Below the pieces are notes generated by a model. That model saw only the letters and a program-made list of their open reading frames with translations. It was not told the DNA's origin and ran no database searches. A DNA stretch of 64,000 nucleotides, taken from the NCBI RefSeq assembly GCF_001905545.1, contig NZ_LIPD01000012.1, positions 62,001 through 126,000 on the forward strand, given 5' to 3'. Source of the stretch: Streptomyces sp. CB02056 (lineage in GTDB: Bacteria; Actinomycetota; Actinomycetes; Streptomycetales; Streptomycetaceae). This document shows positions 33,949-42,549 of this stretch, piece by piece; the first letter of the stretch is position 1; every line of letters begins with the position of its first letter. A program made the position numbers and the translations under genes.

Positions 33949-34422
33949 CTACGGCGCCGGCTCCACCTCCGCCGCATCCAGCGTGGCGGTCACCCGTTCC
34001 AGCAGCCCGCGCAGTGCGACCAGATCCTCGACCGGCAACCCGGTCGCCGCGAGCAGCCGACGCGGAACCTGCCCGGCCCGCTCGCGCAGCGCCGACCCCT
34101 CGGGAGTCAGGCGGACGGTGACCGACCGCTCGTCCTCCGGGCTCCGCTCGCGGCACACCAGCCCGGCCGCCTCCAGGCGCTTGAGCAGCGGCGAGAGCGT
34201 CCCGGAGTCCAGCCGCAGCCGCTCGCCGATCCGCTTGACGGGCAGCTCGCCCTCCTCCCACAGCACCAGCATGACCAGGTACTGCGGATAGGTCAGCCCG
34301 AGGTCCCGCAGCAGCACCCGGTACACGCCGCCGAAGGCGCGGGAGGCCGCGTTGAGCGAGAAGCAGATCTGCTGGTCGAGGCGGAGCAGCTCCTCGTCCG
34401 CCATGCCGGGGTGAGTCGTCAT
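33949..34422 (-). CDS. ohrR: MarR-family regulator, OhrR-like
   Basis: Predicted 157 residues. The winged helix shows in LPVKRIGERLRLDSGTLSPL and LKRLEAAGLVCRERSPEDER. QQICFSLNAASRA holds C20, the position of the peroxide-sensing cysteine of OhrR repressors. ATG 34422 fits the family start. Divergent from ohr with an OhrR-type palindrome between them. It should repress ohr and release on oxidation by organic hydroperoxides. Confidence 0.85.
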   Translation of the reverse strand: MTTHPGMADEELLRLDQQICFSLNAASRAFGGVYRVLLRDLGLTYPQYLVMLVLWEEGELPVKRIGERLRLDSGTLSPLLKRLEAAGLVCRERSPEDERSVTVRLTPEGSALRERAGQVPRRLLAATGLPVEDLVALRGLLERVTATLDAAEVEPAP

Positions 34423-34457
34423 GAACCCATGGTACCGATCACAATCGCGCCATTTAG

Positions 34458-34475
34458 TTGTGCACAATTGAATTG
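34458..34475. promoter_or_regulatory. OhrR operator region
   Basis: TTGTGCACAA (perfect, 34458-34467) overlaps CAATT-G-AATTG (34465-34475). The second resembles the known OhrR consensus of AATT-rich dyads. It lies in the divergent ohrR-ohr region, 36 bases from the ohrR start. Confidence 0.6.
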
Positions 34476-34494
34476 CGTGCTCTACTTGTCTCAA

Positions 34495-34580
34495 CGCACC
34501 ACCGCACCACCGCACCACCGCACCACCGCACCACCGCACCACCGCACCACCGCACCACCGCACCACCGCACCACCGCACC
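34495..34580. repeat. 8-bp minisatellite ACCGCACC, ten perfect copies plus a partial
   Basis: Ten exact tandem units occupy 34501-34580 with a further partial unit before them. The array lies between the OhrR operator and the ohr start, thus inside or next to the ohr leader. Unit length is not a multiple of three and it is outside coding sequence. Confidence 0.85.
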
Positions 34581-34669
34581 GACCGAGCGGCCGCCGCCCA
34601 GCACGCCGGGCCGGCGACCGCCCGGACACCCGACCGCAGGAACACCCAGGACCCGAAGGGGAAGCCACC

Positions 34670-35080
34670 ATGGACGCGCTCTACACCGCAGCCGCCACCG
34701 CCAACGGCCGGGAGGGCCGCGCCGTCAGCTCCGACGGACAGCTGGACCTCGCGCTGGCCATGCCGCCCGCGCTCGGTGGCAGCGGCCAGGGCACCAACCC
34801 GGAGCAGCTCTTCGCCGCCGGCTACGCCGCCTGCTTCGCCAGCGCCCTCGGCCTGGTCGGCCGCCAGGCCCGGGTGGACACCAGCGAGGTCTCGGTGACC
34901 GCCGAGGTGTCCATCGGCAAGGACGAGGCCGGCTTCGCCCTCGCCGTCATGCTGCGCGTCGAGCTGCCCGAGTCCCTCGCGGGCGAGACCGGCGAGCTGC
35001 TGGTCAAGCAGGCGCACCAGGTGTGCCCGTACTCCCGTGCCACCCGGGGCAACATCCCGGTCGAGCTGGTCGTCGAGTAA
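34670..35080 (+). CDS. ohr: organic hydroperoxide resistance protein (Ohr, OsmC family)
   Basis: Predicted 136 residues. A thiol peroxidase reducing organic hydroperoxides in the cytosol, usually with lipoylated partners. The two catalytic cysteines are visible: C55 in EQLFAAGYAACFASAL and C119 in QAHQVCPYSRATRGN. LYTAAATANGREGRA at the N-terminus is the Ohr subgroup start. It is divergent from ohrR, with an operator and minisatellite between. Confidence 0.93.
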   Translation: MDALYTAAATANGREGRAVSSDGQLDLALAMPPALGGSGQGTNPEQLFAAGYAACFASALGLVGRQARVDTSEVSVTAEVSIGKDEAGFALAVMLRVELPESLAGETGELLVKQAHQVCPYSRATRGNIPVELVVE

Positions 35081-35143
35081 GCACCCCCGAGAAGGAGCGC
35101 CCCGGGGGAAGAGCACCCCGAGCGCCCTCCGACCGCCCCACCG

Positions 35144-35186
35144 ACGGACCGGGCCCGCCGCACGCGATGCGGCGGGCCCGGTCCGT
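35144..35186. terminator. terminator between convergent ohr and SHOCT genes
   Basis: A perfect 19-bp stem (35144-35162 with 35168-35186) and five-base loop, 64 bases after the ohr stop. Symmetry and position suggest bidirectional use. Confidence 0.75.
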
Positions 35187-35197
35187 CCTCCCTGGGC

Positions 35198-35578
35198 TCA
35201 GTCGCCTCCCGGCCCGTTCGCCGAACGCAACGTGTCCAGTCGGTGCCGGTACTCCTCCGCGTCGATCTCACCCCGCGCGAACCGCTCCGCGAGCAACTGC
35301 TCCGGGGACACCCCCTGCCCTCCCTGACCTCCCTGCCCTCCCTGACTCCCTTGGCCCACTTGCCCCACCGGGCCCCAGCCGTGCGGACCGCCCACCCCGG
35401 CTCCTCCGGCGCCGGGTGCCGCCCGCCCGGGCGGGATCGGCTGCCGCGAGCGCGCTACGCAGCGGAACAGGGCCACGGCGAGCAGGACGACGATCACCAG
35501 GAACATCAGCGTCCCGAACGCCATCAGCCCCATGCCCCAGCCACCCACGTAGTGGCCGTGCCCGTGCCAGTACCTCAT
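35198..35578 (-). CDS. SHOCT domain membrane protein
   Basis: Predicted 126 residues: one transmembrane helix (MGLMAFGTLMFLVIVVLLAV, residues ~15-40), a Gly/Gln/Pro-rich linker, and a C-terminal SHOCT motif (SPEQLLAERFARGEIDAEEY). SHOCT proteins are short and of unknown role, often oligomerisation modules. ATG 35578 follows AGGAGG. His-rich N-terminus (YWHGHGHYVGGW). Confidence 0.82.
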   Translation of the reverse strand: MRYWHGHGHYVGGWGMGLMAFGTLMFLVIVVLLAVALFRCVARSRQPIPPGRAAPGAGGAGVGGPHGWGPVGQVGQGSQGGQGGQGGQGVSPEQLLAERFARGEIDAEEYRHRLDTLRSANGPGGD

Positions 35579-35721
35579 CAGGACCTCCTCCTCCGGCCCC
35601 GTCGGGGCCCGCCGAGGTGAGCAGCGCCTACCACCATCGTGCTCCCGCCGGTGGTGAAAGCGGCGTGAGGGTGGGCTGAGAAAACGTTCCGGCAACCGTT
35701 CCCGGGCCCCACCGGGGTAGC

Positions 35722-36279
35722 GTGCCGCTGGTGACCCACCATCCGCCGCCCGCGTTCCACCCCCAGCGGCCCACGGCTCACCAGCCGTCCATGGCCTTCC
35801 ACCCGCCGGAGGACGACCGCTCCCCCGAGCAGCTCGTCGCCGCCGGGGTGCTGCGGCGCCACCCGGACCCGCACCCCCACCCGGCGCTCGGCCACTCCCC
35901 GATCGGCTACGTCGCCACCGCGCTCTGGGCCGAGCTCACCGCCCTCGCCATCGCACCGGCCGCCGCCGAGGCCACCGCCACCGCACTGCTGCGCGCGATC
36001 GCCGACCGCGCCGTGGACGCGGCGCTCGCCCCGGGCAACGAGCGCGCCCCGCGCGACGACCTGTACGTGGCCGACCCGGCCCACATCGGCCCGTACCGCC
36101 GGGCGATCTGGTTCCAGCGTTCCAACCCGCACGGCCCACACGACCCACACAACCCGTACGGCTCGCACAACCCGTACGGCTCGCAGGGCCCCCGCGGCCT
36201 GCTCACCCCGGTCGACGCACGCGGCGGTTACGCCCCCCGCGGCCCGATCACCGCCTCCTTCGCGCCCCACGAACCGTAG
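35722..36279 (+). CDS. hypothetical protein
   Basis: Predicted 185 residues. The middle (SPIGYVATALWAELTALAIA, then EATATALLRAIADRAVDAAL) looks folded; the N-terminus is His/Pro-rich, and near the C-terminus is a small repeat (NPHGPHDPHNPYGSHNPYGS), including a nearly perfect 18-bp duplication around 36147-36182. GTG starts at 35722 and 35731 and an ATG at 35791 are all possible. No family recognised. Confidence 0.45.
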   Translation: MPLVTHHPPPAFHPQRPTAHQPSMAFHPPEDDRSPEQLVAAGVLRRHPDPHPHPALGHSPIGYVATALWAELTALAIAPAAAEATATALLRAIADRAVDAALAPGNERAPRDDLYVADPAHIGPYRRAIWFQRSNPHGPHDPHNPYGSHNPYGSQGPRGLLTPVDARGGYAPRGPITASFAPHEP

Positions 36280-36319
36280 CCCCGGGCGCCCCCGCCCGCC
36301 CTCGCCCGCCCCGCCTCCC

Positions 36320-36970
36320 TCAGCGCTCGACCTGGAGGCTGTGGCACACCCAGCTCAGCCGGTCCGGCCCGCCGTACGGCGGCCGGTCGTGATACGTCCC
36401 GTCCGCCACCGACATGTTGACGATCAGGTACGCGTGCCACGCGGCCCCGACCCCGTGCAGGTCCGCGTAGACCAGCTCGTCCTCCACGTACCAGTCCACC
36501 GAGTTCGCGCCGAGCACCACCCGCAGGCCGAAGGTCGCCCCCGGCCCGATCCCGGCGCTCGCACCGTGCCAGTACCGGAAGCCGCCGCGGACGTGGTTGG
36601 AGATCTCCAGCAGGTCCGGGTTGTCGGGGTGGTACTCGAAGACGTCCACCTCGTTGCCGCCGTCCCGCCAGGTCCAGATCGCCGGCCAGGCGCCGAGCTC
36701 GACCGGCAGGGTCACGCTCGCCGACAGCACGTCCCCGGCGCGGAGCTGGAATCCGTCGGGACTACCCTCGGTGGTCAGCAGACTACAGCTCCACAGCCCG
36801 CCACTGTGCCGCCTGACCGCCGTGAACTGCCCGTCGGGGCAGTAGTCGCGGCTGAGGTAGTCGAGTTTGTGGTCGCTCCGGTTGGTCGGCCCCATCCGGG
36901 GATAGGCGCTGCTGCGCCCGGCGATCCACTGCCTGGTCGAAGTGAAGTCCGCGTCGAACACGACTGCCAC
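36320..36970 (-). CDS. GH16-like glycoside hydrolase domain protein
   Basis: Predicted 216 residues. The catalytic signature of glycoside hydrolase family 16 (E-x-D-x-x-E) is present as NEVDVFEYHPDN after GAWPAIWTWRDGG; preceding strands (LRAGDVLSASVTLPVELG) fit a jelly-roll. Family members cleave beta-1,3/1,4 glucans and are normally secreted, but no signal peptide is visible from ATG 36970, so location is puzzling. Substrate unknown. Confidence 0.7.
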   Translation of the reverse strand: MAVVFDADFTSTRQWIAGRSSAYPRMGPTNRSDHKLDYLSRDYCPDGQFTAVRRHSGGLWSCSLLTTEGSPDGFQLRAGDVLSASVTLPVELGAWPAIWTWRDGGNEVDVFEYHPDNPDLLEISNHVRGGFRYWHGASAGIGPGATFGLRVVLGANSVDWYVEDELVYADLHGVGAAWHAYLIVNMSVADGTYHDRPPYGGPDRLSWVCHSLQVER

Positions 36971-37132
36971 GGCCGCCTCCCCGGAGCGCTGGCGTCCCGG
37001 CGGTCCGCACCGCCAGGCACACAGGGTGAGTTACCCGATACCCTCCGCAGTATGCGAAGTGGATCGTTCGGGTCCGGGACGAACGTGCGATTCGGGACCG
37101 GTACGGCCGGTCAGGGGTCGGCGCCGAGCAGG

Positions 37133-37786
37133 TCAGCCGACCGGAGCCGCGCCTCCGGCCCCGAGCCGGTCGGTCACCGAAACCACCCCGTCCACCGAGC
37201 GGCAGAGGTTGAGCACGATCGGCACCAGGTGCTGCTCGGGCACGGTGCCGCTGAGCACCACCCGCCCCTGGGTGACCTCCACCCCGATCTCCGCCGGGCT
37301 GACCCCGTCGATCCGGCCGAGCACCTCCTCGACGATCTCCCGCCGGATCACCATGTCCTCGCGCAGGAAGACCCGCAGCAGGTCGCCGCGGCTGACCATG
37401 CCGACGACCCGTCCCTCCTCGTCCAGCACCGGCAGCCGCTTCAGGCCGTGCCGGCTCATCAGCCGGGCCGCCGCGACCACGCTGGTGCCGGGCGTGGTGC
37501 AGACCGGCTGCGCCGTCATCAGGTCGGCCGCGGTCACCTCGCCGTCCGGGCCCGCCTGCGCCGACTCGGGCGCGGGCAGCAGGCTGGCCGGGTCCTCCTG
37601 CGCGGCCAGGGTGCGCAGCAGGTCGGCCTCCGAGACCACGCCGAGCGGTCGCCCTTCCGGGTCCACCACCGGTACGCCGGTGATGTCGTACTCGCTCAGC
37701 AGCGTCACGATCTCCCGGAATCCGGTCTCGGGCGAGACCAGGACCACGGGGCTGGTCATCACGGATTCGACGGTGGCATGACGCAC
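37133..37786 (-). CDS. CBS-domain pair with BON domain
   Basis: Predicted 217 residues. Two CBS domains (VESVMTSPVVLVSPETGFRE, then VVSEADLL; and LMTAQPVCTTPGTSVVAAAR, then RVVGMVSRGDLLRVF) are followed by a C-terminal BON module (about 150-210). CBS pairs bind adenosine nucleotides; such BON fusions are common in actinobacteria with unknown targets. An AGGTGAAC site precedes ATG 37786. Confidence 0.87.
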   Translation of the reverse strand: MRHATVESVMTSPVVLVSPETGFREIVTLLSEYDITGVPVVDPEGRPLGVVSEADLLRTLAAQEDPASLLPAPESAQAGPDGEVTAADLMTAQPVCTTPGTSVVAAARLMSRHGLKRLPVLDEEGRVVGMVSRGDLLRVFLREDMVIRREIVEEVLGRIDGVSPAEIGVEVTQGRVVLSGTVPEQHLVPIVLNLCRSVDGVVSVTDRLGAGGAAPVG

Positions 37787-37930
37787 GCCGGTTCACCTCG
37801 TCCAACAATGCTGGTCCGACCGGACGCGGATCGTCCCGGCCGGTACCGGCAGCATCGCCCGTAACGGCCGCGACCGCCAGGGGCCAAGGGGCCGAACGGG
37901 CGGGACCTTGTGCCCCGACCTGCTGACACG

Positions 37931-37999
37931 GCCCCGACACCACGCCCCGACCAAGCCCCGACACCACGCCCCGACCAAGCCCCGGCACCACGTCCCCGG
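37931..37999. repeat. 24-bp tandem repeat, ~2.9 copies
   Basis: Two identical 24-bp units (37931-37954, 37955-37978) beginning GCCCCGACACCACGCCCCGA and a third partial unit with two changes. Located between the CBS gene start and the stop of the PstS-like gene. Not in a credible reading frame. Confidence 0.7.
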
Positions 38000-38025
38000 C
38001 CGGGGCAGCCGCGGGAACGACGCCG

Positions 38026-39090
38026 TCAGGCGTGCGTGGTCGCCCCGCAGACGAAGACGGGCACCCGCAGGAACCCGTGGCTCCGGACGGCCGCCGCGGC
38101 CGCCGGGGAGGTGCAGAACCAGCCGTTCCGACCGAACACGGCCCGCAGCGCCCGTCCCTGCGCGTCGGCACTCGTCCAGTCGCCGTCCCGCACCCCGAGG
38201 TAGAGGGTCCGGCCGTGCCAGGTCGTCAGGAAGGCCGGGTTGGTCCCGCCGTCGACCGTGGGCGCCGTTCCGTCCAGGGACTGCGGCACGAGCACTCCCG
38301 GGTCGTCGCCCGGCTTCCGGTGCCCGCCGGTGACCTGTCCGACCCAGCGGCCGACCGAGTACGGGACGATCGCGTTCGGGTCGTGCAGGACCGCGTCCTC
38401 CCCCTGGTCCTCGGCGACGCCGGAGGTCACGCACGGGCCCGCGTAGAAGGTGCCCGGATCGCCGTTCACGGCGGCGGCCGCGAAGGCGGTCATCTCGTCG
38501 GAGAGGTAGGACGACCGACGGGTGGCGGGATCCGAGACGTGGACACCGGGTACCACGGGCCTGATCGTCGCGTCCGGAAGGCTCGGGTCGATCTGCCGCC
38601 AGTTGGTGATGTCGCAGGAGTAGATCCACCGCAGCTCGGCGCTCGTCAGGTTCTTCGGTGCGTTGCCGCCCGCCGGGGCCGCCCAGGTCACCGCGTCCCT
38701 CACGAGCGGGACGAAGTCGATCCAGGTCGGGTCGCCCTGCTGTGGCGGCCTGCTCAGCCTGGCGAAGTCGACCGTTCCACTGCTGTTGAACACCAGGGCG
38801 TTGAGGGCGCTCCGGGTGTTGGTCGGCCGGAAGATCTCGTAGGCCCCGGTCTTGGGCGTGATCCTGCTGGTTCCCCGGGCGTCCCAGCTGTAGAGCCGGG
38901 GCGAGGTGGTGTCCCCGGCCGCCGCGAGCGAGGCGTTGTAGTCCGCCGCGAGCTGGTTGAAGAGCGCGTCGGCGGCCGGGGCGCCCACGCCGACCAGGTC
39001 GGCGGCGGCCGTCGCCGCTGGTCGGCACCGGGCGGGCCGCCCTCGCTCGCCGAACGTTCTTCCAGCGGTGGCGCGCCGCACGTCCGTCAT
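38026..39090 (-). CDS. PstS-like periplasmic-binding-type protein without signal peptide
   Basis: Predicted 354 residues. From about residue 35 the sequence is that of secreted phosphate-binding-like proteins of streptomycetes (ADLVGVGAPAADALFNQLAA, SGTVDFARLSRPPQQGDPTW, GRWVGQVTGGHRKPGDDPG). The first 35 residues (MTDVRRATAGRTFGERGRPA) are basic with no hydrophobic core, so no export signal is seen; an in-frame ATG at 39123 does not help. Either the true start uses another frame or the gene has lost its signal. Divergent from the gene at 39184. Confidence 0.6.
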   Translation of the reverse strand: MTDVRRATAGRTFGERGRPARCRPAATAAADLVGVGAPAADALFNQLAADYNASLAAAGDTTSPRLYSWDARGTSRITPKTGAYEIFRPTNTRSALNALVFNSSGTVDFARLSRPPQQGDPTWIDFVPLVRDAVTWAAPAGGNAPKNLTSAELRWIYSCDITNWRQIDPSLPDATIRPVVPGVHVSDPATRRSSYLSDEMTAFAAAAVNGDPGTFYAGPCVTSGVAEDQGEDAVLHDPNAIVPYSVGRWVGQVTGGHRKPGDDPGVLVPQSLDGTAPTVDGGTNPAFLTTWHGRTLYLGVRDGDWTSADAQGRALRAVFGRNGWFCTSPAAAAAVRSHGFLRVPVFVCGATTHA

Positions 39091-39183
39091 ATGCCCACCG
39101 ATCACCCCGGACGGCGCAACCATCACATGATCGACTCGTTGGACCGTCCACCACGACAGCGGTTCGGCTCCCGGGAGGGCCCC

Positions 39184-41172
39184 TTGGCAGTACGGACGGT
39201 GAGCACGGCCGCGCTGCGCCGGGATGTCGCGGCGCGCCCGGTGGCCCTGGCGGAGGCCTCGCTGGTGCGCCATTACCGACGGCTGGTCCGGCTCGCCTAC
39301 CTGGCGCTGCCGGCCGACCGCGACCGGCACACCCGGGTGCTCGCCGCCCACTGCGCCGTCCAGCGCGCTCTGCCCACCCGCTGGGCCCGCACGGACCGAA
39401 CCGCCGTCCGACCGTCCGCGCCCGGGCCCTCCGACGCTCCGGAAGGCACGGACGCCCCGGACGACCCGGCCTACGCCGCGCTGCGCCTGCGGGTGCTGCG
39501 CGCCGCGCTCCGGCCGCGCCCGGCCGCCCGTCTCCTCACGCCCCGGGTCTGGGGCCTGCGGCTGTTCACCCCGCACGGCGGCGAGGGGGACGCGGAACTC
39601 GACCACGCGCTCGCCGCGCTCTCCGCCCCGGCCAGGGCGGCCTTCGCCCTGCGGACGGTCGAGGGGCTGGGCGTCGAACGGGCCGCCGAGGTGCTGCGGC
39701 AGGCCGGGGTGGCGCACCCGGCGGTGGCGGTGGCCGTGGCCGGGCAGGTGCCGTCCGGTCCGGATCCGCTGCCGCCCGCCTTCGACCCCTGCGCCGTCCG
39801 GGTGCAGCCCACCGACCTGCTGCGCCGGCGCCGTACGCTGACGGCCGCGCTCGCGGTCGGCGTGCTCGGCCTCACCACCACGGCGGGCGTGCTGGGCGGT
39901 TCGCACCCGGCGGCGCCCGGCCGTCCGACGACGGTGCCGCTCGCGGGCGCCGACCCCGACCCGTCCCACCTGGTCCGGGTCGCCCCCGACGCCTGGCAGC
40001 ACACCAGCCGGGTCGACTTCACCGCCTGGCCCGCCCGTGGCGAGCGGCGCGAGGACGGCGCGCTGCTCGGCCGCGCCCTGGCCGCCTGGGCCCGGCCCGG
40101 CAGCCGGACCCACGCCGAGCCGGGTACGGACGCCGGTCCGCCCGCCGCGCCCGCGCCGCACCTGCTGTTCGCCGGGACGGTGGACGGCACCGGTGTGGTG
40201 GTGTTCTCCGACGGCGAGCGGATCGCCCGCTACACCGACAGCCAGAACGGTCAGGGCGGTCGGGACAGCGGAGACCTGGACCTCGCCCGGGCCGACGACG
40301 CGGACCCGACCACGGCCGGCGCGGTGGTCCTGCGCCGTCAGGGCGCCACCGTCCGCTACCTGCTGGCGCCCTGGGTGGACTCCGCGGAGACCCGCCGGAT
40401 CGACCGGCCCGACACCCCCGCCCACCCGTTGGAGCACCCCGACGGCCTCACCTCCCCGGCCCCGGCCGGCGGGCCCGCCGACTGCCAGGGCGCCACCCTG
40501 CTCCAGCTGCACTCGTCCCCCGTGGTCGCCGAGAAGGCCGAGAGGTCCGCCTTCCTGCTGGCCGACCTGGGCGGCCTGATCCCCGCACACCTCACCTACG
40601 CCCCGCCACCGGAGCGCCCCCAGCCGGACGGCTCACCACCTGACCGAGCCCAGGCCGACCGCGCCCAGGCCGACCGCGAGCCGCGCGAGGCGACCGCCCA
40701 GGACGCGCTGCTGGCCTGGTCCCGGGCCGGCTGCGCCGTTCCGGACGGCACACCGGGCGTCAAACAGCTGAACCTCTGGGCCTTCGCCGTCCAGCCGCTG
40801 CCGCAGAACGCGGGCTCGGCCTCCTGGGTCTGCCTGCGCGCCGACCGCTGGGACGGCGCGGGCAGTGCGGCCACCGCCGTCGTCCTGCCGGGCGCCCGCG
40901 GCGCGCAGCGCACCGGCGGCGGACCGGGCCGGGCCTGCGGCCGCTTCGAGCGGGACGCCGTGGCCTGGACCTGGTGGCGTTCCCCGCACGGGACGGAGTT
41001 CGTGCTCGCGGCGGGCAGCCGCCGGGTCACCCGGCTCACCGTCAAGGGTTCGGGCTGGTCCGCCGACCGGCCCGCGCCGGACCGCACCCTGGCCGTCGAA
41101 CGCCCCGCCCGCGCGGCCGTCCAGGTGGAGGCGCTGCTCGACAACGGCGCCCGGATCGACCCACCGCACTGA
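39184..41172 (+). CDS. large single-pass membrane protein, function unknown
   Basis: Predicted 662 residues from a TTG at 39184, six bases after GGGAGGG. A helical N-terminal domain of about 220 residues (RHYRRLVRLAYLALPADRDR, LSAPARAAFALRTVEGLGVE) has the feel of a sigma-70-like module. One transmembrane helix follows (TLTAALAVGVLGLTTTAGVL, about 220-240) and then a ~420-residue probably extracytoplasmic C-terminus. ATG 39127 and GTG 39199 are alternative starts. Streptomycetes often carry such genes; role unknown. Confidence 0.65.
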   Translation: MAVRTVSTAALRRDVAARPVALAEASLVRHYRRLVRLAYLALPADRDRHTRVLAAHCAVQRALPTRWARTDRTAVRPSAPGPSDAPEGTDAPDDPAYAALRLRVLRAALRPRPAARLLTPRVWGLRLFTPHGGEGDAELDHALAALSAPARAAFALRTVEGLGVERAAEVLRQAGVAHPAVAVAVAGQVPSGPDPLPPAFDPCAVRVQPTDLLRRRRTLTAALAVGVLGLTTTAGVLGGSHPAAPGRPTTVPLAGADPDPSHLVRVAPDAWQHTSRVDFTAWPARGERREDGALLGRALAAWARPGSRTHAEPGTDAGPPAAPAPHLLFAGTVDGTGVVVFSDGERIARYTDSQNGQGGRDSGDLDLARADDADPTTAGAVVLRRQGATVRYLLAPWVDSAETRRIDRPDTPAHPLEHPDGLTSPAPAGGPADCQGATLLQLHSSPVVAEKAERSAFLLADLGGLIPAHLTYAPPPERPQPDGSPPDRAQADRAQADREPREATAQDALLAWSRAGCAVPDGTPGVKQLNLWAFAVQPLPQNAGSASWVCLRADRWDGAGSAATAVVLPGARGAQRTGGGPGRACGRFERDAVAWTWWRSPHGTEFVLAAGSRRVTRLTVKGSGWSADRPAPDRTLAVERPARAAVQVEALLDNGARIDPPH

Positions 41173-41212
41173 GCCCCGCGCCCCGTCTCCCTTCCACCCC
41201 GAGTGCTCCCGT

Positions 41213-42412
41213 TCAGGCCACGGCCCGCGGCCGACGGGACAGCTCCCGCTCGTAGTCGGGCAGTTCGACGCTGCTGACCTGCTTGCCCAGCTCCAGCATC
41301 TTCTCCAGCGCCCAGCGCCGGTTGAGCAGCGCGTTGCGGAACCGCAGCCCGGTGGCCGTGCGCGGCGCGAGGAACGGACCGGTGCGGTCGCCGCCCTTCT
41401 GGCAGCCCTGCGCGTAGCCGCGCAGGAGGTGCTCGTACCGCGCGAAGGCGGCCCGGTGGTCGCCGCGGGCGCGGGCCAGCTCGCCCGCCAGGACGTACGC
41501 GGCCACCACCGCCGTCCCGGTGCCCATGCCGCCGATGGTCGCGCCGCAGGCGGCGTCGCCGATCAGGGCGATCCGACCGGTCGACCAGGCGGGCACGTCG
41601 GCGCGACTGATCGAGTCGAAGTACGGCTCGGGGGCGGCGTCCAGGCTCTCCAGCAGCTGCGGCACCCGCCAGCCGAGGCCCGCGAAGGCGGCCCGGACCA
41701 GTTCCTTCTGCCGCGCCGGGTCGTGACGGTCGTAGCGCAGTTCGGGCGAGGCGAAGAGGCAGAAAGCACCGGCCCGGCTCGGGTCGCGGTGGTCGGCGCC
41801 GACGGACATCAGCCGGCCGGGGACGTTGAGGCCGACCCCGCCGATGGGCAGTCCGAGGTCGTTGGGCAGCTGCCAGGTGGCCGCGTAGTAGCCGAGGTGG
41901 CGGACGTAGCGCTGCTCGGGGCCGAAGGCGAGCCGACGGACGGTGGAGTGCAGCCCGTCGGCGCCGATCACCAGGTCGAACTCGCGCGGCGCCCCGTGCC
42001 GGAAGGCGACCCGGACCCCGTCCGGAGTCTCCTCCAGCGCCGTGATCGAGTCGCCGAAGACGTACTCGGCGCGGGCGCTGCTGTGCCGGTGGAGCAGCTG
42101 GGCCAGCTCCCCGCGCGGGACCTCCAGGTCACCTCCGGCGAACTCGGCGGGCAGGTGCAGCAGTTGGCGCCCGTCGGGGCCGACGAAGGTCATCGGACTG
42201 CCGCCGGTGCCGAGCGTGCGCAGCTCCTCCAGGACACCCATCCGCTCCAGCACGGTCAGGTGGGTGCGGCCGCGGAAGTCGACGTCCTGGCCGCCGTCGC
42301 GCAGCGCGGGGGCCAACTCGACCACGGTCACCTCGAAGCCGTACCGGCCCAGCCAGTGGGCGAGTGCGGGGCCGGCGATGCTCGCGCCCGAGATCAGGAC
42401 CTTGGTGCTCAT
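41213..42412 (-). CDS. FAD-dependent monooxygenase (TetX/aromatic hydroxylase-like)
   Basis: Predicted 399 residues. GxGxxG-like start KVLISGASIAGPALAHWLGR, the DG motif DLVIGADGLHSTVRRLAFG, and the second FAD motif GRIALIGDAACGATIGGMGT define a group A flavin monooxygenase. Members hydroxylate aromatics or inactivate drugs such as tetracyclines and rifamycins. It is divergent from a TetR regulator with two matched operators between, so probably induced by its substrate or a related drug. Confidence 0.88.
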   Translation of the reverse strand: MSTKVLISGASIAGPALAHWLGRYGFEVTVVELAPALRDGGQDVDFRGRTHLTVLERMGVLEELRTLGTGGSPMTFVGPDGRQLLHLPAEFAGGDLEVPRGELAQLLHRHSSARAEYVFGDSITALEETPDGVRVAFRHGAPREFDLVIGADGLHSTVRRLAFGPEQRYVRHLGYYAATWQLPNDLGLPIGGVGLNVPGRLMSVGADHRDPSRAGAFCLFASPELRYDRHDPARQKELVRAAFAGLGWRVPQLLESLDAAPEPYFDSISRADVPAWSTGRIALIGDAACGATIGGMGTGTAVVAAYVLAGELARARGDHRAAFARYEHLLRGYAQGCQKGGDRTGPFLAPRTATGLRFRNALLNRRWALEKMLELGKQVSSVELPDYERELSRRPRAVA

Positions 42413-42444
42413 GGGAATCCACTCCGTCCGAGGATCGTGAAACT

Positions 42445-42485
42445 GTGTCTGGCGGACACTGTTTGTTCCTGTGTACGGTAGACAC
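42445..42485. promoter_or_regulatory. two 15-bp TetR operators
   Basis: GTGTCTGGCGGACAC (42445-42459) and GTGTACGGTAGACAC (42471-42485) share GTGT-N7-ACAC and are spaced 26 bp start to start, between the monooxygenase and TetR start codons. Likely binding sites of the adjacent TetR protein controlling both genes. Confidence 0.65.
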
Positions 42486-42549
42486 AGTTGAGCGGGAAGG
42501 GCAACCCCCCAGGTGGCAAGCCCCGAACGGAACCCCAGAACGGGAGCGG

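Noticed and set aside
34495..34580. CRISPR array
   Set aside because: The units are contiguous 8-bp repeats without spacers; likewise the 24-bp and 15-bp repeats have no spacers, and no cas genes are present.
38032..39183. N-terminal extension of the 39184 gene to a 1046-codon ORF
   Set aside because: The extra part is antisense to the PstS-like gene and has shadow composition; a plausible start with ribosome binding site exists at 39184.
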